A DNA stretch of 35,991 bases. Source: Nitrospirota bacterium. GTDB taxonomy: Bacteria; Nitrospirota; Thermodesulfovibrionia; Thermodesulfovibrionales; JdFR-85. Made by a program: the position numbers and the translations under genes. The notes under the pieces are model-generated. The model did no database searches, was not told the DNA's origin, and saw only the letters and a program-made list of their open reading frames with translations. This document shows, piece after piece, positions 1 through 9,271 of the stretch. Numbering within the stretch: position 1 is the first letter of the stretch; every line of letters starts with the position of its first letter. The DNA lies in assembly GCA_013152195.1 (NCBI GenBank), contig JAADGU010000011.1, positions 1-35,991 on the forward strand, given 5' to 3'.

Positions 1-1557
1 TCAAGTCGCAGGAAGATCATGATTCTTGGCAGCGGGCCTAACCGTATTGGTCAGGGTATAGAGTTTGACTACTGCTGTGTCCATGCGGTTTTTGCCCTTA
101 AAGAGATGGGTTATGAGACCATAATGGTGAACTGCAATCCAGAGACCGTCAGCACTGATTATGACACATCAGACAGGCTGTATTTTGAGCCCCTCACGCT
201 GGAGGATGTGTTGAGTATAATCGAGGTGGAGAAGCCGGAAGGTGTTATCGTCCAGTTCGGGGGGCAGACCCCTCTGAAATTAGCCGTTCCGCTTGAGAGG
301 GAAGGGGTAAGGATTCTTGGTACCCCTCCGGATGCCATTGACAGGGCAGAAGACAGAAGGAGGTTTAAGGAGCTTCTGCATAAACTTGGTCTGAGGCAGC
401 CCAATAGTGGGACGGCCATGAGTCCTGATGAGGCCGTCAGGGTGGGAAGAGAGATTGGCTACCCGGTAATGGTAAGACCCTCATATGTGCTTGGTGGCAG
501 GGCAATGGAGATTGTCTATGATGAGGCCTCACTGCAGGATTACATGCAGAGGGCGGTGAAGGCTTCGCCTGAACACCCTGTGCTTATTGACAAATATATA
601 ATGGATGCCATAGAGGTGGATGTGGATGCGGTCTCGGATGGGGAAGTTGTTGTTATCGGCGGACTGATGGAGCACATTGAGGAGGCTGGAATTCACTCAG
701 GGGATTCAGCCTGCTCCCTCCCTCCCTTTTCGCTCTCCGAGGAGATAGTCGGGGAGATAAAGAGGCAGGCGAGGGCACTTGCCAGGGAGATCGGGGTTGT
801 GGGACTCATGAATATCCAGTTTGCTGTGAAGGATAGCGACATCTATATCCTTGAGGTAAACCCAAGGGCATCAAGGACTATTCCCTTTGTGAGCAAGGCA
901 ACAGGTGTTCCCCTTGCAAAGATAGCAGCAAAGGTGATGGCCGGCACGAGACTGGAAGAACTCGGTCTGGTCTCTGAGCCGGCGTTGGGACATGTAGCAG
1001 TAAAGGAGGCAGTCTTTCCCTTTGACAGGTTTTCCGGAGTGGATACCATCCTGGGCCCTGAGATGAAGTCTACAGGTGAGGTCATGGGTATTGACAGGGA
1101 TTTCGGCCTTGCCTATGCCAAGGCCGAGGCATCGGCAAACAATCAGATACCGCTTGAGGGTAAGGTCTTTATAAGCGTGAGGGATGAGGATAAACCTGCT
1201 GTCCTGCCAATTGCCACGACATTTATTGAACAGGGTCTTAAGGTTGTAACCACGAGGGGAACCGCTTCTTTTCTGAAAGAGCATGGTCTCAATGCAGGGG
1301 TTGTGAACAAGCTCAAGGAGGGAAGGCCGAATGTTGTTGACCTTATCAAGAACAAGGAGATAAGTTTCATAATAAATACTGTTGAGAGTGCTGCAGCCCG
1401 GAAGGATTCCTTCTACATAAGACAGAGCGCCCTGGAGTACAAGGTTCCCTATACTACGACAATCTCTGGTGCCAGGGCCGTTGCAAGGGCACTTAAGGGG
1501 CTGAAGGAAAAACGCCTGACCATACTATCCATACAGGAGTACCATAGCAAAGGTTAA
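1..1557 (+). CDS. carB: carbamoyl-phosphate synthase large subunit, C-terminal part (5' truncated by window edge)
   Basis: Open frame from base 1 (SSRRKIMILGSGPNRIGQGIEFDYCCVHA); second ATP-grasp and MGS-like C-terminal domain motifs (GGQTPLKLA, VRPSYVLGGRAMEIV, EVNPRASRTIPFVSKATG). Confidence 0.97.
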   Translation, partial: SSRRKIMILGSGPNRIGQGIEFDYCCVHAVFALKEMGYETIMVNCNPETVSTDYDTSDRLYFEPLTLEDVLSIIEVEKPEGVIVQFGGQTPLKLAVPLEREGVRILGTPPDAIDRAEDRRRFKELLHKLGLRQPNSGTAMSPDEAVRVGREIGYPVMVRPSYVLGGRAMEIVYDEASLQDYMQRAVKASPEHPVLIDKYIMDAIEVDVDAVSDGEVVVIGGLMEHIEEAGIHSGDSACSLPPFSLSEEIVGEIKRQARALAREIGVVGLMNIQFAVKDSDIYILEVNPRASRTIPFVSKATGVPLAKIAAKVMAGTRLEELGLVSEPALGHVAVKEAVFPFDRFSGVDTILGPEMKSTGEVMGIDRDFGLAYAKAEASANNQIPLEGKVFISVRDEDKPAVLPIATTFIEQGLKVVTTRGTASFLKEHGLNAGVVNKLKEGRPNVVDLIKNKEISFIINTVESAAARKDSFYIRQSALEYKVPYTTTISGARAVARALKGLKEKRLTILSIQEYHSKG

Positions 1558-1560
1558 TGC

Positions 1561-2886
1561 ATGGGCAGAGAAGATGTTGATTTTATTATAAAGGGTGAGT
1601 ACGTTCTGACCATGACAGATGGGGGGCCTCTGCTTGGTGGTGCCGTGGCTGTAAGAGATGGTTACATTGTCGATGTTGGATTATCGGATGATTTAGAGGG
1701 CAGATATTTGCCGGATGAAGTCCTTGGTGGCAGTGCAAAGGCAGTAATGCCTGGCCTTGTCAACACCCATACTCATGCTGCCATGGTATTTTTCAGGGGA
1801 ATGGCTGATGACCTTCCTCTCAGGGTCTGGCTTGAGGATAATATATGGCCTGCAGAGGCAAGATGGCTGAGCCCTGATTTTGTCAGGGACGCAACTGAAC
1901 TGGCCTGCCTCGAGATGCTGAAGGCTGGAGTGACACTTTACAATGATATGTATTTTTTTGAGGATGCCTCTGCTGAGGGGATAAAGAGGCTCGGGATAAG
2001 GGCTGTTCTTGGAGCCGGCATCCTGGACTTTCCGACTGCCACTGCTCAGAATACTGCAGAGTATTTTGAGAGGGCCGAGGATTTTATAAAGAGATGGCTT
2101 GGAGATGAACTTATCACCCCCTCTATTGCGCCGCATGCCCCTTATACCTGCAGTCCCGGGACTTACCGGAGGGCCCTTGCTATAGGGGAGGAATATAACA
2201 TTCCTGTCCATACCCACCTCTGTGAAACCCGCTGGGAGGTGGAAGAGATAAAGAGAGTTTATGGCAAGTCCCCAATTGAGCACCTTGACTCCCATGGACT
2301 GCTCAATTCCCGCGTTGTTGCCGCCCATTGTGTCTGGCCCACAGAACGTGAAATAGAGATACTCGCTGAACGTGGTGTAAGTGTAGCACACTGCCTTGAG
2401 AGCAATCTCAAGCTTGCCTCAGGTATTGCCCCTGTGGTAAAGATGCTTGACGCTGGAATAAGGGTTGCCTTTGGCACTGATGGTGCAGCCAGCAATAATG
2501 ACCTTGATGTGATGAGCGAGATGTCAACAGCGGCAAAACTGCACAAGGCAGTCTCTGAAGACCCCACCGCACTCTCTGCACGTACTGCCCTGTTAATGGC
2601 CACCCTCCGGGGTGCTGAAGCCCTTGGCCTTGGAGAGAGGTTAGGGAGTCTTGAAAAGGGTAAACTTGCCGATATAGTGATAGTTGATCTTGATAAACCC
2701 CACCTTGCCCCGATTTATAATATCTATTCCCACCTTGTATATTCAGCAAAGGCCTCTGATGTGGAGAGCGTGATGGTTAATGGCAGATTGGTTATAAATG
2801 GTTATAAATCAATCATTACGCAGGAAGAGGAGATAATTTTTAAGGCCAGGGAGTGGAAAGACAGGATCGTGTCAGGGACGAGCTGA
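1561..2886 (+). CDS. mtaD: amidohydrolase, 5-methylthioadenosine/S-adenosylhomocysteine deaminase-like
   Basis: PGLVNTHTHAAMVFFRGMADDLPLRVWLEDNIWPAE, HTHLCET, HCVW, FGTDGAASNNDLD: metal-dependent deaminase motifs of the MTA/SAH deaminase family. Confidence 0.85.
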   Translation: MGREDVDFIIKGEYVLTMTDGGPLLGGAVAVRDGYIVDVGLSDDLEGRYLPDEVLGGSAKAVMPGLVNTHTHAAMVFFRGMADDLPLRVWLEDNIWPAEARWLSPDFVRDATELACLEMLKAGVTLYNDMYFFEDASAEGIKRLGIRAVLGAGILDFPTATAQNTAEYFERAEDFIKRWLGDELITPSIAPHAPYTCSPGTYRRALAIGEEYNIPVHTHLCETRWEVEEIKRVYGKSPIEHLDSHGLLNSRVVAAHCVWPTEREIEILAERGVSVAHCLESNLKLASGIAPVVKMLDAGIRVAFGTDGAASNNDLDVMSEMSTAAKLHKAVSEDPTALSARTALLMATLRGAEALGLGERLGSLEKGKLADIVIVDLDKPHLAPIYNIYSHLVYSAKASDVESVMVNGRLVINGYKSIITQEEEIIFKAREWKDRIVSGTS

Positions 2887-2951
2887 CAAGCGAGCAAGCT
2901 AACAAGCGAGCAAGAACAGGCTAACAAGCGAGCAAGCGAGCAAGCTAACAA
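2887..2951. repeat. imperfect repeat of (CTAACAAGCGAGCAAG)-like units
   Basis: ACAAGCGAGCAAG recurs several times between the mtaD stop and the heptamer array. Confidence 0.85.
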
Positions 2952-3028
2952 GCCTAAAGCCTAAAGCCTAAAGCCTAAAGCCTAAAGCCTAAAGCCTAAA
3001 GCCTAAAGCCTAAAGCCTAAAGCCTAAA
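2952..3028. repeat. tandem heptamer array (GCCTAAA)x11
   Basis: Direct count of 11 perfect consecutive 7-bp units. Confidence 0.98.
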
Positions 3029-3112
3029 GCCTACAAGCCTACAAGCCTACAAGCCTACAAGCCTACAAGCCTACAAGCCTACAAGCCTACAAGCCTACAA
3101 GCCTACAAGCCT
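3029..3112. repeat. tandem octamer array (GCCTACAA)x10 plus partial GCCT
   Basis: Direct count of 10 perfect consecutive 8-bp units directly abutting the heptamer array. Confidence 0.98.
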
Positions 3113-3126
3113 TTTAATTTTAAAAA

Positions 3127-4374
3127 CTATCTCTTCAGATTTACAACCTCCTGAAGAAGGTCGTCAGTAGTGGTGATTATCCTCGAGTTTGCCTGAAAAC
3201 CCCTCTGTGCAGCTATCATTTTGATGAATTCCTCTGCAAGGTCAACATTGCTCAGCTCAAGAGAGGCACTCAGAACCCTGCCGATTCCGGCTGTGCCCGG
3301 CTCTCCTATTATCGGCTGCCCTGATGAAAAGGATTCGGCGTAGAGGTTTCTGCCTATCTTGGTCAATTCCGTAGGGGCCGTAAACTTTGCAAGAGAAAGA
3401 CGGGCTACCGGTTTTGTCTGTCCATTTGTAAATATACCTGTAATAGTGCCGTCCTCTGATACGCTTAGTGTCTTGAGTGAACCGGCAGTGAACCCGTCCT
3501 GACTGAGAAAGACCGTGGCAGAGGCAGAACCGTACTGGCTCATGTCAGATATGTTAAACCTGACACTCTGTGCGCCGGTTGCGCCCCAGGGAGAAAAATC
3601 AAAAGTGGCTGTGAATTCCGGAGGGTCAGGGGTTGTGAGGCTCCCGGTATCGTCAAACTGGAGGGCCTGCGTCTCGATTATGGAATATGTTGGGGGATCA
3701 GTAGCCGGGTCTGTGACTGTGACGACATTTGTCTCCCACTGGTTTGCGGCTGTCTTTGTAAAATATGTAGTCAGGAGATGGTCGTTGCCCAGGCTGTCAT
3801 AGATCGTCAGGGATGTGGAAAAGTTGGACGTGCCCGACGTGTTTGTGATATCAAAGGGGCCTGTCACTGCATCCCTTGAGTCAAGGTTTACTGAAAACTC
3901 GGCATTGGCTGTTGGCTGTGGAGCACTGTTGAGGGATGCAACCGAGATGTCCCCTACCACACCTGTAGCACTGCCTCCCGAGTCATAGAGATAACCCTGA
4001 ACTCTCAGATTATCGGGTGTTACGAGATAACCATCCTTGTCGAGGGTAAACTGTCCGGCCCTTGTGTAAAAGTTTGAATTATCTTCCTTGACCATGAAGA
4101 ACCCATCGCCGTCAATTGCCATGTCAAGGGCGCTTGCCGTTGTCTCAAAAGAACCCTGGGTGAAGAGGGGGGAAATATCACTCACTATAACTCCTCTTCC
4201 AATTTGTGAGTTGCCCGAAGTTCCTGTGATGGTCTGGCTTAAGACATCACCAAATGCTACCCTGCTTGCCTTGTATCCAACTGTGTTCATGTTTGCAACG
4301 TTGTCACCTATTACCGAGAGAGAAGTCCCGTTTGCATTGAGTCCGCTTATTGCTGAAAAAAGGGCGGTTAACAT
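3127..4374 (-). CDS. flgE: flagellar hook protein FlgE
   Basis: MLTALFSAISGLNANGTSLSVIGDNVANMNTVGYKASRVAFGDVLSQ N-terminus and LSNVDLAEEFIKMIAAQRGFQANSRIITTTDDLLQEVVNLKR C-terminus. Start placed at internal ATG 4374, preceded by AGGAGGTG; the track starts at 4395. Confidence 0.95.
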   Translation of the reverse strand: MLTALFSAISGLNANGTSLSVIGDNVANMNTVGYKASRVAFGDVLSQTITGTSGNSQIGRGVIVSDISPLFTQGSFETTASALDMAIDGDGFFMVKEDNSNFYTRAGQFTLDKDGYLVTPDNLRVQGYLYDSGGSATGVVGDISVASLNSAPQPTANAEFSVNLDSRDAVTGPFDITNTSGTSNFSTSLTIYDSLGNDHLLTTYFTKTAANQWETNVVTVTDPATDPPTYSIIETQALQFDDTGSLTTPDPPEFTATFDFSPWGATGAQSVRFNISDMSQYGSASATVFLSQDGFTAGSLKTLSVSEDGTITGIFTNGQTKPVARLSLAKFTAPTELTKIGRNLYAESFSSGQPIIGEPGTAGIGRVLSASLELSNVDLAEEFIKMIAAQRGFQANSRIITTTDDLLQEVVNLKR

Positions 4375-4376
4375 TT

Positions 4377-4994
4377 TCAGACACCTCCTGCCCATATTTC
4401 TTTAATCTCACCGAGGGAAACCCTCGAGTTGTTGTCAAGCACAAGATATGTAATGCCGTCCTCAAAGCTGATGCCTGTAACCATTGACAGGGTCTCTGTG
4501 GAGACTGGTACCGAATTCCCGTTATTATCGGCGGCAGAGAAATTTACTGTATACAGGCCGTCGGGGAGGGGATTGCCGTTATTGTCTGTCCCATCCCAGA
4601 CGTATTTGCCGCCGCCGGCAGGCTGTTTCCCCAATTCAATGGCTCTGACGACCTCACCAGAGGAGTTATTGATGTTCAGTGTCATCTTTTCCACATTCTG
4701 TGAGACCTCGTAGGAGATCGCTGCAGAACCTTCAAGGTTTACACGATTGCCTTCAACCTTTACCATCTTACTCATAAGGTTTGTGGCAAGTGCGTTATTA
4801 AGGGAGTCCTGGTAGGAGAGGATTCCATCAAGGGTGTCTCCCATACTTATAAGTTGTTCGAGTGAACTGAACTGTGCAAGTTGTGCAGTAAACTCGGTAC
4901 TGTCCATAGGGTTTAGCGGGCTCTGATATCTCAGTTGGGTAGTAAACAGCCTTAAGAAATCGTCTTTTCCCACTGTTCCTGTCACTGGATTCAT
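4377..4994 (-). CDS. flgD: flagellar hook capping/assembly protein FlgD
   Basis: KDDFLRLFTTQLRYQSPLNPMDSTEFTAQLAQFSSLEQL; FlgD N-terminal motif and FLN-like C-terminal region. Confidence 0.93.
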   Translation of the reverse strand: MNPVTGTVGKDDFLRLFTTQLRYQSPLNPMDSTEFTAQLAQFSSLEQLISMGDTLDGILSYQDSLNNALATNLMSKMVKVEGNRVNLEGSAAISYEVSQNVEKMTLNINNSSGEVVRAIELGKQPAGGGKYVWDGTDNNGNPLPDGLYTVNFSAADNNGNSVPVSTETLSMVTGISFEDGITYLVLDNNSRVSLGEIKEIWAGGV

Positions 4995-5017
4995 TTCTTT
5001 CCTCCTTCTGTCATGGA

Positions 5018-6307
5018 CTATACGCGGATACTGACCGTGTATAGTCCCTGGTTAGCATGGTTTGACCTCTGTGGATTTACTTCTATGTCCTTTATATCTT
5101 TCTGGTTATCCCCGGCCTTCATCGATTTTTTATAACCCCTGTTTTTCAGGAAGAGTGAAAAACCTCCGGGAGTTAATCCCGCTTTTGCAAGGCTGTCGAA
5201 AAGCTGGGGCATGTTGTTCTGTAAATCCATCAGGCTCTTTAGCTTCTCAACTCCCAGCTCAGCCCTCACCTCGCCGTCATGTACAGATACCTCGATATCT
5301 ATCTTCCCGAGGCCTTCGGGTTCTATTGTGAGTTCTATGGAGGGGTTTTTGTGGGAAGAAGTTGCCTTGTTTATCTGTGTGCCGGACGTTTCCGGGAGTT
5401 TTTCAGAAAGGATGGTCTCTCCTGTCTTGTGGGTGCTGGAGTTACGGTTTATGTGCTGGGATTCTGTTTCAGGAATATCAATTTTTTGAAAGACGAAAGA
5501 GTTTTCGTTGCTGGGTCTGCTCTCCGGCCGGGAGGATATATCAGCGTCTTTCCTGTTCTGATGAAGTCCGGTTTCAAGCCCGGAGGCATCCTCAGGTGTT
5601 TTGCCGTTTAATATTGGATTGACCGAGGCCGTTTTTCCCGGCGTTGCATTGTTTTTGCCAGGTCCTTCTGTTTTTGGAGGTGTTCTTTGCTGGCCTGTGG
5701 TATTGTTGATAACAGCTGATTCCTCGGGGTTTGCAGGTTTAAGCTTATAGATTGCATTAGAGCCGTTCGTGTTTGGGATCTCCTTCTGTGTCTGAAGCGA
5801 TGCAGTTGTGGTTGCCTTGCCGTTCCCGGTAGTTGTTCCAGCGGAGGTTTCCTGTGCCTTATTCCCGGCCTTGCCTATAATGTTTGCCTGGTTCGGGGTA
5901 TCCGTAACTCCTGTTTTGTCCTGAGAGTTTTCCTGGCTTTGGTTTGTGCCAAGGGCCGCTTTAATAATATCTGACAGTACCGGAGATTGCTTCTCTCCGA
6001 TACCGGTTTGCTGCTGCGCAGCGGTGTCCGGGGTTAGAGCTGTTCCCCCTGATTCAGCACTCTTCCGGCCTCCCAGAGCGTTTTCTGGGTTCGGTGTGGA
6101 GACAGTGGACATAAAAAAGGGCAGAAATACAGAAAATGTTGCTGCTGTATCCACTCCTTTTTCTCCGGAGGAGGGACCTTTTTTTTCAGTGTCCGGCGTG
6201 CCCGGGACTATATTTATCGATGGAAGCAGCATTACAACGTTATGTATAGCAAGTGATATGCCAGGCCCGGGCAGACCTTCCAGCCGGATAAAACCCTGTC
6301 TTTTCAA
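5018..6307 (-). CDS. fliK: flagellar hook-length control protein FliK
   Basis: Low-complexity N-terminal region, conserved C-terminal Flg_hook-like segment (IELTIEPEGLGKIDIEVSVHDGEVRAELGVEKLKSLMDLQNNMPQLFDSLAKAGL), operon position. Confidence 0.85.
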   Translation of the reverse strand: MKRQGFIRLEGLPGPGISLAIHNVVMLLPSINIVPGTPDTEKKGPSSGEKGVDTAATFSVFLPFFMSTVSTPNPENALGGRKSAESGGTALTPDTAAQQQTGIGEKQSPVLSDIIKAALGTNQSQENSQDKTGVTDTPNQANIIGKAGNKAQETSAGTTTGNGKATTTASLQTQKEIPNTNGSNAIYKLKPANPEESAVINNTTGQQRTPPKTEGPGKNNATPGKTASVNPILNGKTPEDASGLETGLHQNRKDADISSRPESRPSNENSFVFQKIDIPETESQHINRNSSTHKTGETILSEKLPETSGTQINKATSSHKNPSIELTIEPEGLGKIDIEVSVHDGEVRAELGVEKLKSLMDLQNNMPQLFDSLAKAGLTPGGFSLFLKNRGYKKSMKAGDNQKDIKDIEVNPQRSNHANQGLYTVSIRV

Positions 6308-6386
6308 TGTCTTCTGGTTTGCGGGTCTGGTGGTATAAGAAGATTTTTCCTTTGGAAGGGAATTTTTTTCTCAGTGAGGTTGTTCT

Positions 6387-6923
6387 TTATCGTTTCTTTT
6401 TCATCTTTACGATCAACTTTTCAAGTCCTGGTATCTCCGTAATCTTTTTAGTCAGCCTTGCAGCCTTTCTCGGGGCCATCATGGAGAGGATATTTGCGGC
6501 CTTTCGCGGTTTCATAAATGCAAGGACCTTTACGGCCGTCTTCTCATCAAGCTCTTCAAGTCTTATTGCCGCCTCTTCAGGCTGCATCTTCTCGTATGTC
6601 TTTACCACATGCTGAATTTTTTCCTCTTTTGTGTTGTCTATCTCTGCAAGTATTTTCTCAACTCTTTCAAGGATATATTCATATTCCTTTATCCTTGCCA
6701 TGATATCTTTTCCCAGCTCCTGAAGTGCCTTCTCCCTTTCCTGCAGCAGCTGCTCCTTCTGGTCAAGTTCAGCCCCCTTGGTTTGAAGATATTGAAGGAG
6801 ATCGTCCTGTGAATAAACAGGAGAGGGCGTTGCAATAATTATAATCAGCAATGATGTCAGGATGAATCCTGGAATAAGCAGTGCCGGGTAAAGCGACTTT
6901 AATATGCCCGGGAGTTTTTTCAT
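6387..6923 (-). CDS. MotE/MgtE_N-like flagellar cluster protein
   Basis: N-terminal TM segment, coiled coil, then MQPEEAAIRLEELDEKTAVKVLAFMKPRKAANILSMMAPRKAARLTKKI (MgtE_N/FliG-like repeats). Lies between fliJ and fliK. Confidence 0.75.
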   Translation of the reverse strand: MKKLPGILKSLYPALLIPGFILTSLLIIIIATPSPVYSQDDLLQYLQTKGAELDQKEQLLQEREKALQELGKDIMARIKEYEYILERVEKILAEIDNTKEEKIQHVVKTYEKMQPEEAAIRLEELDEKTAVKVLAFMKPRKAANILSMMAPRKAARLTKKITEIPGLEKLIVKMKKKR

Positions 6924-7354
6924 CTCTTTATCCTTGTGGTGAATATGAAGTCGAATTCTTTCTGTTCCTTACGGTTGTTTGCCCTTGTCTCATTCAAACA
7001 TAGCTTTCCCCTGAGTTTCTCAACGAGCATCTTCTCCTTATATGCCTCTATCAGCAGTTTCTGCGTTTCATCAAGCTCTGCTATCTTTTTTATGATTGCC
7101 TCCCTCTGCTGGCACATCCTTATGTTCATCTGTGAGAAGTAGGAATGGAAGGTCTTGAGGGAGCCTGGATCTATGACATCATGTATCTGGTGGTCTTTAA
7201 AGGTTTCGAGGTTACCGGAAAGCTCTGTTTCCATGGTTTTCAGGCGTGCCTCTTCCTGATTAATAATGCCCTGCAGACGGTTTATCTCCATCTCGATCTC
7301 TTCCTTGCGCCACTCCTTTAATTTCAGGAGGCTGTTTAATGAATCTGATTTCAT
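6920..7354 (-). CDS. fliJ: flagellar export protein FliJ
   Basis: Small coiled-coil protein directly after fliI; 4-bp overlap with the downstream gene. Confidence 0.78.
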   Translation of the reverse strand: MKSDSLNSLLKLKEWRKEEIEMEINRLQGIINQEEARLKTMETELSGNLETFKDHQIHDVIDPGSLKTFHSYFSQMNIRMCQQREAIIKKIAELDETQKLLIEAYKEKMLVEKLRGKLCLNETRANNRKEQKEFDFIFTTRIKR

Positions 7355-8694
7355 AGTTCTTCTGCCTCAAAGAGGAGATAGAGTCCCTGAAGGCTGTCTC
7401 CCATGTCCCGTCTGTCATTTATGCCCTGCTTCAGGTAGCCACGCAGTCTGTCTATCATCTTTATGGCCCTGTCAACCTTCGGGTTTGTGCCTTCCTTGTA
7501 TGCACCGATGCTTATGAGGTCTTCATATTTCTTGTATGTGGACAGGTTTTCAATAAACATCATTGCAAGCTCTCTGTGTCGTTCGTTAACTATATCCAGC
7601 ATTACCCTGCTGACACTCCTTAATATATCAATTGCAGGGTAGACCCCCTCCATTGCAAGGTCCCTTGACAGGACTATATGACCGTCAAGAACAGACATGG
7701 AAGCGTCTGCCACAGGGTCGGTAAGGTCATCGCCTTCAACGAGTACGGTATAAAGCCCTGTGATGCTTCCGTTGTCTGAAGAGGTTCCGGCCCTTTCAAG
7801 CAGCCTTGGCATCAGGGTAAAGACTGAAGGAGTGTATCCCTTGGTGGTGGGTGGTTCTCCAATGGCAAGACCAACTTCCCTCTGTGCCATTGAGACCCTT
7901 GTCAGCGAGTCCATCATCAAAAGCACATCCATTCCCTGGTCCCTGAAATACTCTGCAATGGCCGTTGTGGTGAAGGCAGCCCTTACCTTTGCCAGGGGAG
8001 GCTCCTGGGCTGTACAGACTATCACCACTGACTTCTTCAGCCCTTCCTCTCCGAGGTCTCTTTCAATAAACTCCCTTACCTCCCTGCTCCTTTCACCGAT
8101 AAGACCTATTACATTCACCGTTGCCTCGGTATATCTTGCAATCATTCCAAGCAACACACTCTTGCCAACGCCGGTTCCAGCCATGATTCCCACCCTCTGC
8201 CCCTTTCCGCAGGTGAGTAATCCATTTATGGCCCTGATACCGAGGTCCATAGGTTCGGATATCCGCTGCCTTTCAAGCGGGTTGATCTGTTCTCCAAAGA
8301 GCGGATACGCATGACCTTCAATCCTTCCTTTTCCATCTATGGGGTTTCCGAGTGCATCTATCACCCTGCCAACGAGGTGCGGCGATACATTTACAGAGAG
8401 CTTCCTGCCCACCGGCAGTACCCTGCTGCCCGACTTTATACCCTGAATATCACCGACGGCCATAAGTAGTGCCTTATCGTCTTTGAAACCAACCACTTCG
8501 GCATCAACTATTGCCCCCCCTTCAGAGTAGACCTTGCAGGCCTCTCCAATGCTTGCCTTCATGCCTGTGGCCTTGAGGATAACACCTGTGATTTCAACCA
8601 CCCTGCCATAGACCCTCATCGGGTCAATACCCTCAAGGCTGTCTATATATCTCTCAATCGTTACTGTTTCCAATATCTTCTCCGAGGTCCTCAA
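7351..8694 (-). CDS. fliI: flagellum-specific ATP synthase FliI
   Basis: Walker A GIMAGTGVGKSVLLG, LIGERSREVREFIE, LLMMDSLTRVSMAQREVGLAIGEPPTTKGYTPSVF. Confidence 0.96.
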   Translation of the reverse strand: MRTSEKILETVTIERYIDSLEGIDPMRVYGRVVEITGVILKATGMKASIGEACKVYSEGGAIVDAEVVGFKDDKALLMAVGDIQGIKSGSRVLPVGRKLSVNVSPHLVGRVIDALGNPIDGKGRIEGHAYPLFGEQINPLERQRISEPMDLGIRAINGLLTCGKGQRVGIMAGTGVGKSVLLGMIARYTEATVNVIGLIGERSREVREFIERDLGEEGLKKSVVIVCTAQEPPLAKVRAAFTTTAIAEYFRDQGMDVLLMMDSLTRVSMAQREVGLAIGEPPTTKGYTPSVFTLMPRLLERAGTSSDNGSITGLYTVLVEGDDLTDPVADASMSVLDGHIVLSRDLAMEGVYPAIDILRSVSRVMLDIVNERHRELAMMFIENLSTYKKYEDLISIGAYKEGTNPKVDRAIKMIDRLRGYLKQGINDRRDMGDSLQGLYLLFEAEEL

Positions 8695-9271
8695 CCAGGT
8701 TTGTTAGTTGTGATTCAAAGTCAGTGATTACCTCTTCTTCAGGTCCAATCACCAGGGGACTGGCTGCCGGTATGGAGGGGTCTGTGTCAAATCTTATTTC
8801 AGGGTGTATGGCAAGCAGTTCAGGTTTGTGTTTTGAGATAAGTTCCTTAAGGGCAGGGTTTATCTTTATTGTTATTGTCCCTGTTCTTTCTATTTTTTCC
8901 ATTGCAGCTTTTATGAGGTTGATTATTACTTCAGGGTTTTGCCTGATTTCATCCCTGAGTATCTTCTTTGCCATGGCTACTGACAGGGTAAAAACCTGTG
9001 GTTGGACTTCTGTCAGGACCTTTTTTTTCAGATCTTTTATCTCTGCAAGTATCATTTCAAGCCTTTCCAGAAGCATCAATGCCTTTTCCTCTCCAACCAC
9101 GTATCCGGCTTCTTCACCCGCGCTGAACCCTTTTTCATATGCGGCTCTTTCAATGGCGGCTGTATTCTGGTTGAAGCTCCTCTCTGTAGTGTCCCCGGTC
9201 TGTTTATGTTCAAGAGAGGGCATACCGAACTCCGTGATTCTCTGATCCCGAAGGACTTTCGCTTTAGACAA
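8654..9271 (-). CDS. fliH: flagellar assembly protein FliH
   Basis: Charged coiled-coil GFSAGEEAGYVVGEEKA, C-terminal FliH/HrpE-like domain, position between fliG and fliI. Confidence 0.85.
   Translation of the reverse strand: MSKAKVLRDQRITEFGMPSLEHKQTGDTTERSFNQNTAAIERAAYEKGFSAGEEAGYVVGEEKALMLLERLEMILAEIKDLKKKVLTEVQPQVFTLSVAMAKKILRDEIRQNPEVIINLIKAAMEKIERTGTITIKINPALKELISKHKPELLAIHPEIRFDTDPSIPAASPLVIGPEEEVITDFESQLTNLVEDLGEDIGNSND

Noticed and set aside
1693-2749. Minus-strand ORFs (232, 114, 113 aa) over mtaD
   Set aside because: Antisense shadow ORFs of a well-supported amidohydrolase gene.
2952-3112. Possible CRISPR array or telomere-like repeat
   Set aside because: Units are 7-8 bp and directly adjacent with no spacers; the similarity of GCCTAAA to eukaryotic telomere repeats is superficial in a bacterial intergenic region.
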